NCBI GenBank assembly: GCA_003139795.1 | Contig: PLGM01000069.1 | Span: 1-51,801 of the forward strand | DNA: 51,801 nt | Direction of reading: 5' to 3' | DNA from: Acidobacteriaceae bacterium | Lineage (GTDB): Bacteria > Acidobacteriota > Terriglobia > Terriglobales > Acidobacteriaceae | Shown here: piece by piece, positions 17,214 through 25,079 of the stretch | Layout: each line of letters begins with the position of its first letter | Numbering within the stretch: the stretch's first letter is position 1 | The notes under the pieces: model-generated | What the model was told of the DNA's origin: nothing | The model's database searches: none | Seen by the model: the letters and a program-made list of their open reading frames with translations, nothing else | Translations under genes and position numbers: made by a program

Positions 17214-18386
17214 TCAGATCCGCATGGGCATCAGGACGTAGCGGTACTTGTACTCGGCGTCCGGGTCTTCCGGACGCATCTGGCCCGCCGACTGCGAGTC
17301 CTTGAACTCCAGCCGCACCTCGCCTTCGTTCCCCAGCGCCCTCAGGAAATCCAGAATGTAGCCCGAGTTGAAGCCCACAACAATTGGGTCACCCGCGTAT
17401 GGCGTATCGATCGTGTCTTCGCTCTCACCGGATTCCGTCGAGCTGGAACTGATCTTCAGCTCATTGCCTTCGAGCCGCAGCCGGATGGCGCCCGACCGCT
17501 CGTCCGCAAACTGCGCCACCCGCTGGATGGCCGCTGAAAGCTCGCTCGACCGCACCACCGCGAACTTCGTGTTGTCCCGCGGCATCACCGCCTCAAAGTT
17601 CGGGAACTGGCCCGAGAGTTTCCGCGTGCTCAGCGTGCGGTGCCCTACGCGGAAGAACAGCGTATGCTCGTCGTCGGCAAACTCCACCTTCTCAGCGTCC
17701 GTCGCCCCCAGTAATTGCTGCAACTCCTGCAAGGCCTTGCGCGGAATCAGCACCCGCTTCTCACCGCTGATGCCCTCCAGAATCTCATTCGGCTTCTCAA
17801 CATAGGACAGCCGGTGCCCGTCGGTCGCCACCATGGCCAGCGACTCCGCCTTGATCACCAGCAGAGCCCCGTTCAGCGTATACCGCGACTCCTCGTTGGA
17901 GATGGCGAAAACGGTGCGCGTAATCAGCGTCTTCAGCGCCAGGGTTGAGATGCTCGTCGCCGTCACGGCAGGAAACTCGGGCACCTGCGGATAGTTGGCC
18001 CGCGCCATGCCCACCATCTTGGTGTTGGAGCGGCCAGAGCGGATCTGCACCCAGTGGTTTTCCAGCAGCTTGATGGAAATGTCGCCCTCGGGCAGCAGCT
18101 TGATGTAGTCGTACAGCTTGCGCGCTGGAATCGTGCACGAGCCGGCCTTCTTAACCTTCACCTCGGCGCTGGTCCGGATCGCCTGGTCGAGGTCCGTTGC
18201 GGTAATGTTCAACCGCTCGCCCTCCGCCTCGATCAGAAAGTTGGACAGAATGGGAATGGTGGTCTTGCGCTCCACCACACTCTGCGTCGCGGTGAGTTCC
18301 TTCACCAACTCCTGGCGGCTTACGGTAATCTCCATCGCTGACCCCTGCGCGGCCGGCTTTTCCACATCAGTTTCCACGATCGGCAT
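17214..18386 (-). CDS. dnaN: DNA polymerase III beta subunit (sliding clamp)
   Basis: DnaN dimerises into a ring that slides on DNA and tethers Pol III and other replication and repair proteins. The three-fold clamp is full length: VERKTTIPILSNFLIEAEGERL in domain I, a middle FAISNEESRYTLNGALLV segment, and the C-terminal YKYRYVLMPMRI, the classic end of the family. The usual start corresponds to the ATG at 18335 (MEITVSRQELV, with AGGGG upstream). The frame also allows the ATG at 18386, adding 17 residues, with GAGGGTGGGG upstream. The N-terminal extension contains the DnaA-box-like word TTTTCCACA. dnaN commonly lies beside the origin; dnaA is not in this window. Confidence 0.95.
   Translation of the reverse strand: MPIVETDVEKPAAQGSAMEITVSRQELVKELTATQSVVERKTTIPILSNFLIEAEGERLNITATDLDQAIRTSAEVKVKKAGSCTIPARKLYDYIKLLPEGDISIKLLENHWVQIRSGRSNTKMVGMARANYPQVPEFPAVTATSISTLALKTLITRTVFAISNEESRYTLNGALLVIKAESLAMVATDGHRLSYVEKPNEILEGISGEKRVLIPRKALQELQQLLGATDAEKVEFADDEHTLFFRVGHRTLSTRKLSGQFPNFEAVMPRDNTKFAVVRSSELSAAIQRVAQFADERSGAIRLRLEGNELKISSSSTESGESEDTIDTPYAGDPIVVGFNSGYILDFLRALGNEGEVRLEFKDSQSAGQMRPEDPDAEYKYRYVLMPMRI
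18358..18366 (+). promoter_or_regulatory. DnaA-box-like word at the dnaN start
   Basis: TTTTCCACA fits the relaxed DnaA consensus TTWTNCACA. It lies between the two possible dnaN start codons. Confidence 0.35.
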
Positions 18387-19149
18387 AGCCCCACCCTCGC
18401 TCTAGAAGCACATTCCTGCGCTGGCCACACTCTACAACACCACTGCGGTCCGGCGGAAGTGCTGGTCTTTTCTTCTCTTACGATTGTATTCATCTTCCAC
18501 TTCCCGATGTGGGTGGAAAAAGAGGACACATTTCTGGATTCCCCACCTCCATTGCGTTCACCCCTCCGCCCGCGCCGCTCAGCTTCCATCTGTCTTGGGC
18601 AACTTGTACCGCCAAAGGCAGGCTCGATATCCCTCCTGTGCCCGGCGACGAAGGGTAGGAAAAAGAGTGGGAATATAAAAGAAAAGACAGTAGTACCCGT
18701 AGTTCAGGCAGGAAAAGTGGAAATCCTTCCGAAGAGATTGATCCGCAGCAACTTGACAGTCCGCCGGGTTTTCCAAATCCAGCCTGTGCAATTCAGGAGT
18801 TTTGGAAATCAAGCTTCACTGAGCGCTAACCATACCCCTATTTCCCACGTCTCCCACAGGCAGCTTCAAATGCCCTGTGCAAAGCCCATAGCTTATGTGA
18901 AAAGTGCGTCCATCACCGCATGGGACAAGGTTTACGCCAATCCAGGTCCTCCACAGGGATGAGCCTTCTACATCTTCCACAGAACTGCGCATGAGGGAGG
19001 AAACCCTCGTTCGGACAGATCGATTCCCGTCCCTAAAAGTTGCCTCAACGGGTTCCCATTCCAGTACGGAATCCAAGTAGTTGTTCTCGAGGACACCGGG
19101 AAAATATTCGTTTCGGTCCTAGACTTGGTTGCAGGAAGGAGCTTCGACC
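18387..19149. other. 763-bp gene-free region with DnaA-box-like words
   Basis: Between divergent dnaN and an unknown gene. It holds many near-matches to TTATCCACA: TTTTCCACC (minus, about 18512), CTTTGCACA (minus, about 18876), CTTTTCACA (minus, about 18896), TCCTCCACA (about 18948) and TCTTCCACA (about 18973), with the exact TTWTNCACA word TTTTCCACA just inside (18358-18366). A short A+T-rich run lies at 18658-18690. It could be a DnaA-controlled region or an origin. No protein-like frame was found. Confidence 0.45.
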
Positions 19150-19962
19150 ATGGCCATCAATGTGGATCGTCTGGAAGATCAGCTCCTGCAGATGTCCGCC
19201 GCAGGTGCGCCGGGAAGGGAGTTTTGCGACGCGATCTCCGAGTTGGCGGGAACGGGCCGCTTTGCGCAGTTGCGTGATGTACTCCCAGGCATTGTGTATG
19301 ACGAGCTTTGGGTGCGTTACCAGCATGACCCTGCGGGATTTGTCGCCGACTGGCGGATGCTGGCGCACGAGATGCGCCAGGGCTTCATCCAGCACGCCCG
19401 CCAGCGCCTCACCTCTCTGACGCGGCTGCAGCAAGCCGGCAATAGTGCCTCCACTCCGGCATGGCAGGAGATCCAGCGCGCCCTGGATGGCCAGCAGAAC
19501 GACCTGCTGCGCGCCGCCTTTGCCATGGAATTACTGCAACTGGTGGAACCCGCCGTCTTGCGCGCCACCTACCTCCGCGAGTGCGTTGTGGCCGCGCCCA
19601 GTTCAGAGGAGGCCGACCGCTATCTCGACGAGGCCACCCGTTGCTACTTCTTTGGCCTCTTTACGGCCTGCGCCGTCATGTGCCGTTCCGTGCTTGAAGA
19701 GGCCATCAAGCAAAAGCTGCCGAGCGCGCTTGGCCGGTTGGTTCGCACCCGCTACCGCAACGCCGCCACCCTGGGCAACCTGCTCCATGAGGTCAACAAC
19801 AATCTCCAACTCACGGGCATCGACGCAGACTTTCCCCGTGTTGCCAACCAGGTAAACGACACCGGCAAGAAGGCTGTGCACCAAGCCCTGCTCTCTGAGG
19901 ATGAGGCGCGGCTATGCCTGCAAAACGCGCGCCAGGCTCTGCAACTGCTGTTGGGCCGTTGA
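19150..19962 (+). CDS. uncharacterised protein, possibly DUF4145-like
   Basis: I do not recognise this 270-residue, mostly helical, soluble protein with certainty. Its C-terminal half (EEADRYLDEATRCYFFGLFTACAVMCRSVLEEAIKQKL..., given here in part) resembles DUF4145-type segments. In these, a helix with 'A..C.R..LE..I' is found in proteins associated with defence or nucleases, but without an enzyme motif here. The ATG at 19150 is preferred over a TTG at 19129 because AGGAAGGAG (19133-19141) stands just upstream. It is followed by folC after 60 bp and may be in the same transcription direction by chance. No signal peptide. Confidence 0.6.
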   Translation: MAINVDRLEDQLLQMSAAGAPGREFCDAISELAGTGRFAQLRDVLPGIVYDELWVRYQHDPAGFVADWRMLAHEMRQGFIQHARQRLTSLTRLQQAGNSASTPAWQEIQRALDGQQNDLLRAAFAMELLQLVEPAVLRATYLRECVVAAPSSEEADRYLDEATRCYFFGLFTACAVMCRSVLEEAIKQKLPSALGRLVRTRYRNAATLGNLLHEVNNNLQLTGIDADFPRVANQVNDTGKKAVHQALLSEDEARLCLQNARQALQLLLGR

Positions 19963-20007
19963 GTCCATCCCGCGCCGCCTGCCTCACACAGGCCGGAATG
20001 CGCCTTC

Positions 20008-20013
20008 TATACT
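20008..20013 (+). promoter_or_regulatory. -10-like box of folC (leaderless start)
   Basis: TATACT ends 9 bases before the folC ATG at 20023 and no Shine-Dalgarno is present. Confidence 0.4.
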
Positions 20014-20022
20014 GGACTTTCC

Positions 20023-21369
20023 ATGTCCTACGCCGCGGCTGTCGATCAACTCAATGCCATGGTCCCCGAGCTTTACGAACGCTCCGGCCAGCCACGGCGC
20101 AAATTCTCGCTCGACGAGATTCGCATCCTGTTGTCTGCGCTCGGCGACCCGCACCGCCGCTTTCCCTCCGTGCTCATAGCCGGAACCAACGGCAAAGGCT
20201 CCACGGCAGCCACGCTGGCCTCGATCCTCACCGCCTCCCGGATCCGCACTGGCCTCTACACCTCGCCCCATCTGGCGCGCCCCAACGAACGCATGCGCCT
20301 GAACCGGGTCGAGATTGCCGACGATGCCTTTGCCGATCTCTACTTTCGCGTCCACGATGCCGCCCAGCAACTGGTGCTCGATGGCCGTCTTTCGCAGCTC
20401 CCCAGCTACTTCGAGATCCTCACCGCGCAGGCCTTGCTGTACTTTGCGCAGGCGCGCGTCGACATCGCGGTCCTCGAAGTGGGCATGGGCGGACGCCTGG
20501 ACGCCACCAACATCGTCGACCCTCTAATCTCCGTCATTACTGACATTTCTCTCGACCACACCGAATGGCTGGGCTCGACCATCACTGCCATCACCCACGA
20601 AAAAGCCGGCATTCTGCGCCGAAAAGGAACCCTGATTACCCTCCCGCAGCACCCTGAAGCCAACCAGGTTCTCGGCGAAGTTGCAGCCCGGTTGGCAGTG
20701 CGCGGAGTCAGCGCCGTGCCCTATATGCCGCCCCTCGGCGCCGGCACGGTCGGCCCCTATTGCGTTAACGCTCTCAGCGCCGCCATTCGAGTGGATTCGC
20801 CCCTTTCCGGCGCCCATCAGCATCGCAACGTGGCCCTGGCCATCGCCGCGGCGGTCGAGTTAGCTGCCAACCATGGCTTTACCATCAGACCGGCGGCCAT
20901 CGCCGAAGGCATTCGCAAGACCAGTTGGCCAGCCCGCCTGGAGCGCATCCAGACAGACGGCGTCGAGTGGATTCTGGACGTGGCCCACAATCCCGCCGGA
21001 GCCTGGGCCCTCCGCGCCGGTCTGAACGCTGTTTTAGCGGAGGGTCGCAAGCCCCGTACCCTCATCTTCAGTTGTCTGCGCGACAAACCGGTGGCCGAGA
21101 TGGCGCAGATCCTGTTTCCGCTCTTTGAACAGGTGATTATCGCGCCCATCCATACCTCCCGCGCCGCCGCACAGGACGATCTCCTGGCCGCCGCCGCCGC
21201 TACAGGCACGCCGGCGGTTGCCGCCCAATCGGTCAGCGAGGCCCTGCAACTGGCCCGGCGCCCTGTTGCCGGGTGCGCGGACGGCGGCGTCATCGTGGTC
21301 TCCGGATCGGTCTACCTGGTGGGCGAAGCGCGCACCTTGTTGCTGGCGGAATGTGGGGTAGAATCGTGA
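20023..21369 (+). CDS. folC: bifunctional dihydrofolate/folylpolyglutamate synthase
   Basis: Adds glutamate to dihydropteroate and tetrahydrofolates using ATP, giving active and retained folates. The 448-residue, Mur-ligase-type protein is full length. The P-loop is GTNGKGS at 54-60, followed by the folate-loop TSPHLARPNERMRLN, VLEVGMGGRLDATN, the lysine segment HEKAGIL, and the linker ILDVAHNPAG. It has no ribosome-binding site. Its stop overlaps the GTG that may start plsC (GTGA at 21366-21369), so the two form an operon. Confidence 0.95.
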   Translation: MSYAAAVDQLNAMVPELYERSGQPRRKFSLDEIRILLSALGDPHRRFPSVLIAGTNGKGSTAATLASILTASRIRTGLYTSPHLARPNERMRLNRVEIADDAFADLYFRVHDAAQQLVLDGRLSQLPSYFEILTAQALLYFAQARVDIAVLEVGMGGRLDATNIVDPLISVITDISLDHTEWLGSTITAITHEKAGILRRKGTLITLPQHPEANQVLGEVAARLAVRGVSAVPYMPPLGAGTVGPYCVNALSAAIRVDSPLSGAHQHRNVALAIAAAVELAANHGFTIRPAAIAEGIRKTSWPARLERIQTDGVEWILDVAHNPAGAWALRAGLNAVLAEGRKPRTLIFSCLRDKPVAEMAQILFPLFEQVIIAPIHTSRAAAQDDLLAAAAATGTPAVAAQSVSEALQLARRPVAGCADGGVIVVSGSVYLVGEARTLLLAECGVES

Positions 21370-22148
21370 GCCGGCGCCCAAATCCGTTGCCGAGGGTCTA
21401 CCGCTGGCGCACCAACCTGATCCACATCCCGCTGATGACACTGGCAACAGCCGTCTGCGGTTCGCTTTCGTTGCTCCTGTCCTTCGTAGACAAGCACGGC
21501 CGCGCACAGTACCGCATCGCCCACGTCTGGGCGCGGCTGCTGGTGTTCCTCTCCGGCTGCTCGCTTACCGTTCGCGGGGCAGAGAACCTGCGCAAGTATC
21601 CGGTGGGCGTCTACGCCTCCAACCACACCTCGTACATGGATACGCCGGTCGTCTTTGCCGCGCTGCCGTTCCAGTTTCGTATTCTCGCCAAGAAGGAATT
21701 GTGGCCTATCGCGTTCATAGGATGGTACTTAGACAGTTCTGGCCAGATTCCAATCGATACCCGAAACCCGCGCGCCACGCTCCACAGCCTGGCTGTCGGC
21801 GTCAAGGCTCTGCGCTCCGGAATGCCTCTGTTTGTCTTCCCGGAGGGTGGCCGGACGCCCACCGGCGAACTGCAGAACTTCCTCTCCGGCGCAGCTTACC
21901 TCGCCATTCGCGCCCAGGTGCCGCTGGTGCCCATCGCGCTCACCGGGGTCTACGATCTCCTGCCCATCCACACCCGCTACTTGTATCCCGGAGAGCTGAC
22001 TGCTACCGCTGGTCAGCCGATCGATACCACCGGAATGACCCCACGCCAGACCGACGAGCTGACGGAGCGCCTGCGGACAGCGATCGCGGAGCTGCGCGGC
22101 GATCCCGGCACGGCTAGGGCTGAGACTCCGGAAAATGCTCTAGCGTAA
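21351..22148 (+). CDS. plsC: 1-acyl-sn-glycerol-3-phosphate acyltransferase
   Basis: Transfers an acyl chain to lysophosphatidic acid, making phosphatidic acid, at the inner membrane. The first 75 residues include a hydrophobic segment (about 24-46). The catalytic HxxxxD motif is NHTSYMD (His92, Asp97), and the substrate-binding FPEGGRTPTG starts at residue 163. Two starts are possible: the ATG at 21351, inside folC, or the GTG at 21366, which overlaps the folC stop and has GGGG better placed as ribosome-binding site. I list the ATG but consider the GTG equally likely. Confidence 0.9.
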   Translation: MWGRIVSRRPNPLPRVYRWRTNLIHIPLMTLATAVCGSLSLLLSFVDKHGRAQYRIAHVWARLLVFLSGCSLTVRGAENLRKYPVGVYASNHTSYMDTPVVFAALPFQFRILAKKELWPIAFIGWYLDSSGQIPIDTRNPRATLHSLAVGVKALRSGMPLFVFPEGGRTPTGELQNFLSGAAYLAIRAQVPLVPIALTGVYDLLPIHTRYLYPGELTATAGQPIDTTGMTPRQTDELTERLRTAIAELRGDPGTARAETPENALA

Positions 22149-22265
22149 GGACTTATCGCGTCAAGGCTCCTGCATTCCAGCTCTTCACTCCCCGCGTTTT
22201 GCTGGTTCACCGCAACCTGGATTCTTGCGCTTTTGTCCTCGACCCATGAAAATGCTGGCGGGGAC

Positions 22266-22586
22266 ATGCGAATGATTATTGAACTGCGCACCTATAAAAC
22301 CAAACCAGGCCATCGCGTTGAGTTCCTTGAGGTTTTCCGCGCCAAATCCACTGCGGCCCACGCGGAGATCGGGATGAAGATACTGGGTCCGCTGCTTTCC
22401 ATCGAAGATCCCGACGCTTTCTTCTTCATGCGCGGCTTTCCCGACCTCGCCTCGCGCGAACCCATGAAGGCAAAGTTCTATGAAGGGGAACTCTGGAAGA
22501 CCGAGCTCGAAAGCCTCTTGATGTCCATGCTGGAAAAGTGGGACGTGGTCCTTGTTGACGATCCTGATGGCCTGGTTCGCTGGTAG
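22266..22586 (+). CDS. NIPSNAP-family protein
   Basis: A 106-residue protein beginning MRMIIELRTYKTKPGHRVEF, the usual opening of NIPSNAP domains: an alpha-beta ferredoxin-like dimer fold whose function in bacteria is mostly unknown. The body fits the family, including EIGMKILGPLLSIEDPDAFFFMRGFPDLASRE in part and a DW-like strand at the end. The ATG at 22266 is chosen over upstream TTG/ATG codons because GGCGGGGA lies just before it. It stands between plsC and a glutamine-amidotransferase-like gene, each with its own spacing; no shared pathway is evident. Confidence 0.8.
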   Translation: MRMIIELRTYKTKPGHRVEFLEVFRAKSTAAHAEIGMKILGPLLSIEDPDAFFFMRGFPDLASREPMKAKFYEGELWKTELESLLMSMLEKWDVVLVDDPDGLVRW

Positions 22587-22622
22587 CCGGTCTGGACCTA
22601 TCGCGGCAATCCCGCGCGGGCT

Positions 22623-22628
22623 TACACT
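22623..22628 (+). promoter_or_regulatory. -10-like box of the amidotransferase gene (leaderless start)
   Basis: TACACT, preceded by GCGCGGGCT, ends 9 bases before the ATG at 22638; no Shine-Dalgarno. Confidence 0.4.
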
Positions 22629-22637
22629 ATTGGTTCC

Positions 22638-23387
22638 ATGTGCGTCCACGTCGCCATCCCCGAGCCCACCAGCAGCGATCCGGCCTACAACCAGCGCTCC
22701 CTGCCGCCCTATCTTTCCGCCCTCCGCTCCGCCGGAGCAACGCCCATCATCGTGCCCTTGCATGAGCGGCAAGATCGCGTAGCAACGCTCCTGGCGGGAG
22801 TGCAGGGAATCCTGCTCCCAGGCAGCTGGTACGATGTCGACCCACAAAGATTTGGCGAAGATCCGATCCCCGAGTGCGGCGAGGCGGATGCCGCCCGCAC
22901 CGCCGTCGACGAGCTCCTCTTGCAGGACGCCTTCAACCTCCACAAGCCCATCCTCGCCATCTGCCACGGCGCCCAGACCCTGAATGTGTGGCGCAACGGC
23001 TCGCTTGTCCAGGACCTGAAGACCTCAGTGAATCACAGCCCCGGCCGTGAGGTGGTCGAGGCGCACCCGGTCAGGATTGCTCCCGGATCGAGACTGGCCT
23101 CGCTGCTTCCGCGCGGTGAGCAGGCCGAGCCCCAGGTGAACTCCAGTCATCATCAGGCCATTCGAGCGGCCGGCGACAACCTGCTGGTGAGCGCAATCTC
23201 TTCGCACGACGCAGTCATCGAAGCCGTCGAGCTGGACGCGCCCGGCCACTTCGTCCTGGCAGTGCAGTGGCATCCCGAGCGAACCTATACGCAGAGCGCA
23301 TTTTCCCGCGCCCTCTTTGCCGCCTTTGTGCAGGCTGCGGTGGCCTGGGAGCCGCGCCGGATTGAAGACTCGGGCGCCCCCGCGTGA
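22638..23387 (+). CDS. class I glutamine amidotransferase-like hydrolase (PuuD type)
   Basis: The 249-residue protein matches the gamma-glutamyl-gamma-aminobutyrate hydrolase (peptidase C26) family. It has the nucleophile Cys109 in LAICHGAQTLNV and the catalytic dyad in VQWHPERTY (His212, Glu214). The early segment ILLPGSWYDVDP is the family's oxyanion-side loop. PuuD releases GABA from gamma-glutamyl-GABA in putrescine use, but other members act on other gamma-glutamyl compounds. No other putrescine genes are near, so the substrate is open. Its stop overlaps the rsmG GTG start (GTGA, 23384-23387). Confidence 0.85.
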   Translation: MCVHVAIPEPTSSDPAYNQRSLPPYLSALRSAGATPIIVPLHERQDRVATLLAGVQGILLPGSWYDVDPQRFGEDPIPECGEADAARTAVDELLLQDAFNLHKPILAICHGAQTLNVWRNGSLVQDLKTSVNHSPGREVVEAHPVRIAPGSRLASLLPRGEQAEPQVNSSHHQAIRAAGDNLLVSAISSHDAVIEAVELDAPGHFVLAVQWHPERTYTQSAFSRALFAAFVQAAVAWEPRRIEDSGAPA

Positions 23388-24073
23388 GCCCCGTCGTGAG
23401 CATGGCCGGAAACAAGGCTTCCTCTATGAATGAAGCCTCCCAGTCCGTCCCTTTGCGGCTCAATGGCCTTTTGACCGAGGCTGGTCTGGAGGCGGTGGAC
23501 TCTGTCCTTGCCGGCGGCTTCGAAGCGTATCTTTCGCTCCTTCTTCGCTGGAATGCCCGCGTCAATCTGACGGCGGTCCGGGATGAAGGCGGCATTCTGT
23601 CCCGCCATTTTGTCGAATCCATCGCCTGCGCCCGCGCCCTTCCCGCCGGGATCGCCACACTGCTCGATTTTGGCTCCGGCGCCGGATTTCCCGGAATTCC
23701 CATCGCCCTTTGCCGCCCGGAGATCGCCGTAACCCTCGCCGAGTCGCAGGGCAAGAAGGCTGCCTTTCTGCACGAGGCTGTTCGCACCCTCGGAATCTCG
23801 GCCAGAGTCCATTCCGCCCGTGGAGAGTCGCTGCTGGAGCAATTCGATTGCGTCACCCTTCGCGCCGTTGATCGCATGCCCCAAGCGGTTAAAGCCGCAT
23901 CCCGCCTGGCTACTCCCGGAGGCTGGCTCGCGCTCATGACCACCGGTGAGGAACTCGCCGCGCTCCAGGCCGGAGCTGGCCCCGCCTGGGTCTGGTTGAA
24001 AGCGGTTCCACTGCCGGGGAGCGCAGAGCGCATGCTTTCACTCGGGGAGCGAAGGATCAGTTCGCCAGCTTGA
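23384..24073 (+). CDS. rsmG: 16S rRNA (guanine-527 N7)-methyltransferase
   Basis: RsmG (GidB) makes m7G527 in 16S rRNA; loss often gives low-level streptomycin resistance. The 229-residue Rossmann methyltransferase has YLSLLLRWNARVNLTAVRD near 50 and the SAM-binding motif LLDFGSGAGFPGIPIAL around 93-109. It probably starts with the GTG at 23384 that overlaps the upstream stop; an ATG at 23402 is an alternative. rsmG beside parAB is a standard origin-region arrangement. Its end overlaps the convergent DUF3788 gene by 17 bp. Confidence 0.93.
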   Translation: MSPVVSMAGNKASSMNEASQSVPLRLNGLLTEAGLEAVDSVLAGGFEAYLSLLLRWNARVNLTAVRDEGGILSRHFVESIACARALPAGIATLLDFGSGAGFPGIPIALCRPEIAVTLAESQGKKAAFLHEAVRTLGISARVHSARGESLLEQFDCVTLRAVDRMPQAVKAASRLATPGGWLALMTTGEELAALQAGAGPAWVWLKAVPLPGSAERMLSLGERRISSPA

Positions 24074-24476
24074 TGACTGCGAGTTTACGGACTGCCGCCA
24101 GGTCTTTCGTTCCCTTCACCAGGAGCCGCACGCCGGTTCCCTCTGCGTATCGTGTGGCCTCGTCGAGGAGTTTGAGTACGCCTTTGGAAAGATCGCTCTG
24201 CCGAGCCGCCGCCATTGCCCTGTCACCAAGGGCGAATGCCACACGGAAGCAGCCATCGCAGGGACTGAGATAGACGATGGTTCGCTTCTTCAATTTGAGA
24301 CGCAGAGACCAGCCGTACTTGGGTGAGACTGACTTCCATTCCTGATCGGCGACGCCTTGCTCCATCAGCCAGTCCACCAGTTGCTTCCAAACCTCAGCGG
24401 TGGTTCCCAGCGCCGCAGAGAGTTGCTCCGCCGTGGGCTCGACAGCCTTGTTGAGAAATGCGTTCGGAATGTCCAC
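24057..24476 (-). CDS. DUF3788-like protein
   Basis: A 139-residue protein of unknown function resembling the DUF3788 group. The match is in the middle: WKSVSPKYGWSLRLKLKKRT followed by VYLSPCDGCFRVAFALGDRA, and KGVLKLLDEATRYAEGTG near the end. No enzyme motif is visible. The start is GTG at 24476 because AGGAAGGA lies 5-6 bases upstream on the minus strand. The upstream extension of the frame (to 24653) is low-complexity and runs through hairpins. The ribosome-binding site overlaps a 14-bp palindrome (24485-24498), possibly for self-regulation. It is inserted between rsmG and parA. Confidence 0.75.
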   Translation of the reverse strand: MDIPNAFLNKAVEPTAEQLSAALGTTAEVWKQLVDWLMEQGVADQEWKSVSPKYGWSLRLKLKKRTIVYLSPCDGCFRVAFALGDRAMAAARQSDLSKGVLKLLDEATRYAEGTGVRLLVKGTKDLAAVRKLAVIKLAN

Positions 24477-24484
24477 ATTTTTCC

Positions 24485-24498
24485 TTCCTGCGCAGGAA
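24485..24498. repeat. 14-bp perfect palindrome at the DUF3788 gene start
   Basis: TTCCTGCGCAGGAA, which overlaps the ribosome-binding site of the minus-strand gene; a candidate operator. Confidence 0.5.
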
Positions 24499-24538
24499 TG
24501 CGCTGCTTGTTGCATTGACGCCAAGCGGCGGCAAAAGA

Positions 24539-24578
24539 GGCCCCGTCGGCGTTGGGGCCGGTTTTCAGTGAAAACCGG
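24539..24578. repeat. two overlapping hairpins
   Basis: GGCCCC/GGGGCC (24539-24544, 24554-24559) and CCGGTTTTC/GAAAACCGG (24558-24566, 24570-24578) share two bases, so only one can form fully at a time. There is no long T-run, so a simple terminator is unlikely. Confidence 0.55.
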
Positions 24579-24734
24579 CGGATTGCTGAGGGGCCTGGGA
24601 CCTGCCGCCAGTACCGGTTGAAGCCGAGAGGAATTGTATCGCGGCCCCTGCATTTGCGCAGTGATTCATGGAGGAGCAATGCAATGAGAAGAGGCGGGTT
24701 TATTGGTCCGCCGCGGCGATGTGGAGTTCCCCCT

Positions 24735-24750
24735 TGTTCCACGTGGAACA
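24735..24750. promoter_or_regulatory. parS: parS centromere site 1
   Basis: The perfect palindrome TGTTCCACGTGGAACA differs from the widespread TGTTTCACGTGAAACA by one symmetric base pair in each half. ParB should nucleate here. The site lies 330 bp upstream of parA. Confidence 0.9.
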
Positions 24751-24778
24751 TCTCGGGAACCTGGCCCAAAATGGAAAA

Positions 24779-24794
24779 TGTTCCACGTGGAACA
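24779..24794. promoter_or_regulatory. parS: parS centromere site 2
   Basis: Second identical copy of TGTTCCACGTGGAACA, 44 bp centre to centre from site 1 (about four helical turns, so on the same face of the DNA). Confidence 0.9.
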
Positions 24795-24900
24795 GGAACC
24801 CGCCAGTCTCAAATCGGGCGCGGACCCAATGTGCAACAGATTGCAACAGCCCAGCAAAAAAGGGCCCAGCCCTCCCCAAAACACGAAAGTTTTCCACCGT

Positions 24901-25079
24901 TCGCCCGTTTTTCCCTCCCTCCAACCTTCAATCCGCCCTCCACGCCCAAGCCCTTCCCCCTCAATCGCTTCCCCCCTTCCCGCCACCCCCGCCCCAAAAC
25001 TCTTTCCACAGCTCCGCCCCCGTTCTCCACAATGCAACTCCTTACCCTCAATCCTCCCTTCCCTTTACTCTTGATTCCC
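24901..25079 (+). other. C/T-rich strand-asymmetric tract before parA
   Basis: By count, lines 24901-25080 hold 95 C and 13 G. The tract includes TTTCCACA-like words near 25004 and 25025. No ribosome-binding site precedes the parA ATG. Confidence 0.8.

Larger units (their letters stand above)
24477..25079. other. 603-bp gene-free region upstream of parA
   Basis: Contains a 14-bp palindrome, two adjoining hairpins (24539-24578), two parS sites, and from 24901 a pyrimidine tract with 95 C but only 13 G in 180 bases. The parA frame stays open through it, but the translated stretch is Pro/Ser/Thr-rich and not protein-like. Confidence 0.7.

Noticed and set aside
24057..24073. Overlap of rsmG and the DUF3788 gene as evidence of a frame error
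   Set aside because: Short convergent overlaps are common and both ends match their families.
24552..25079. 176-codon N-terminal extension of ParA
   Set aside because: Runs through parS sites and a C/T tract giving Pro/Ser/Thr-rich sequence; ParA homology begins at 25080.
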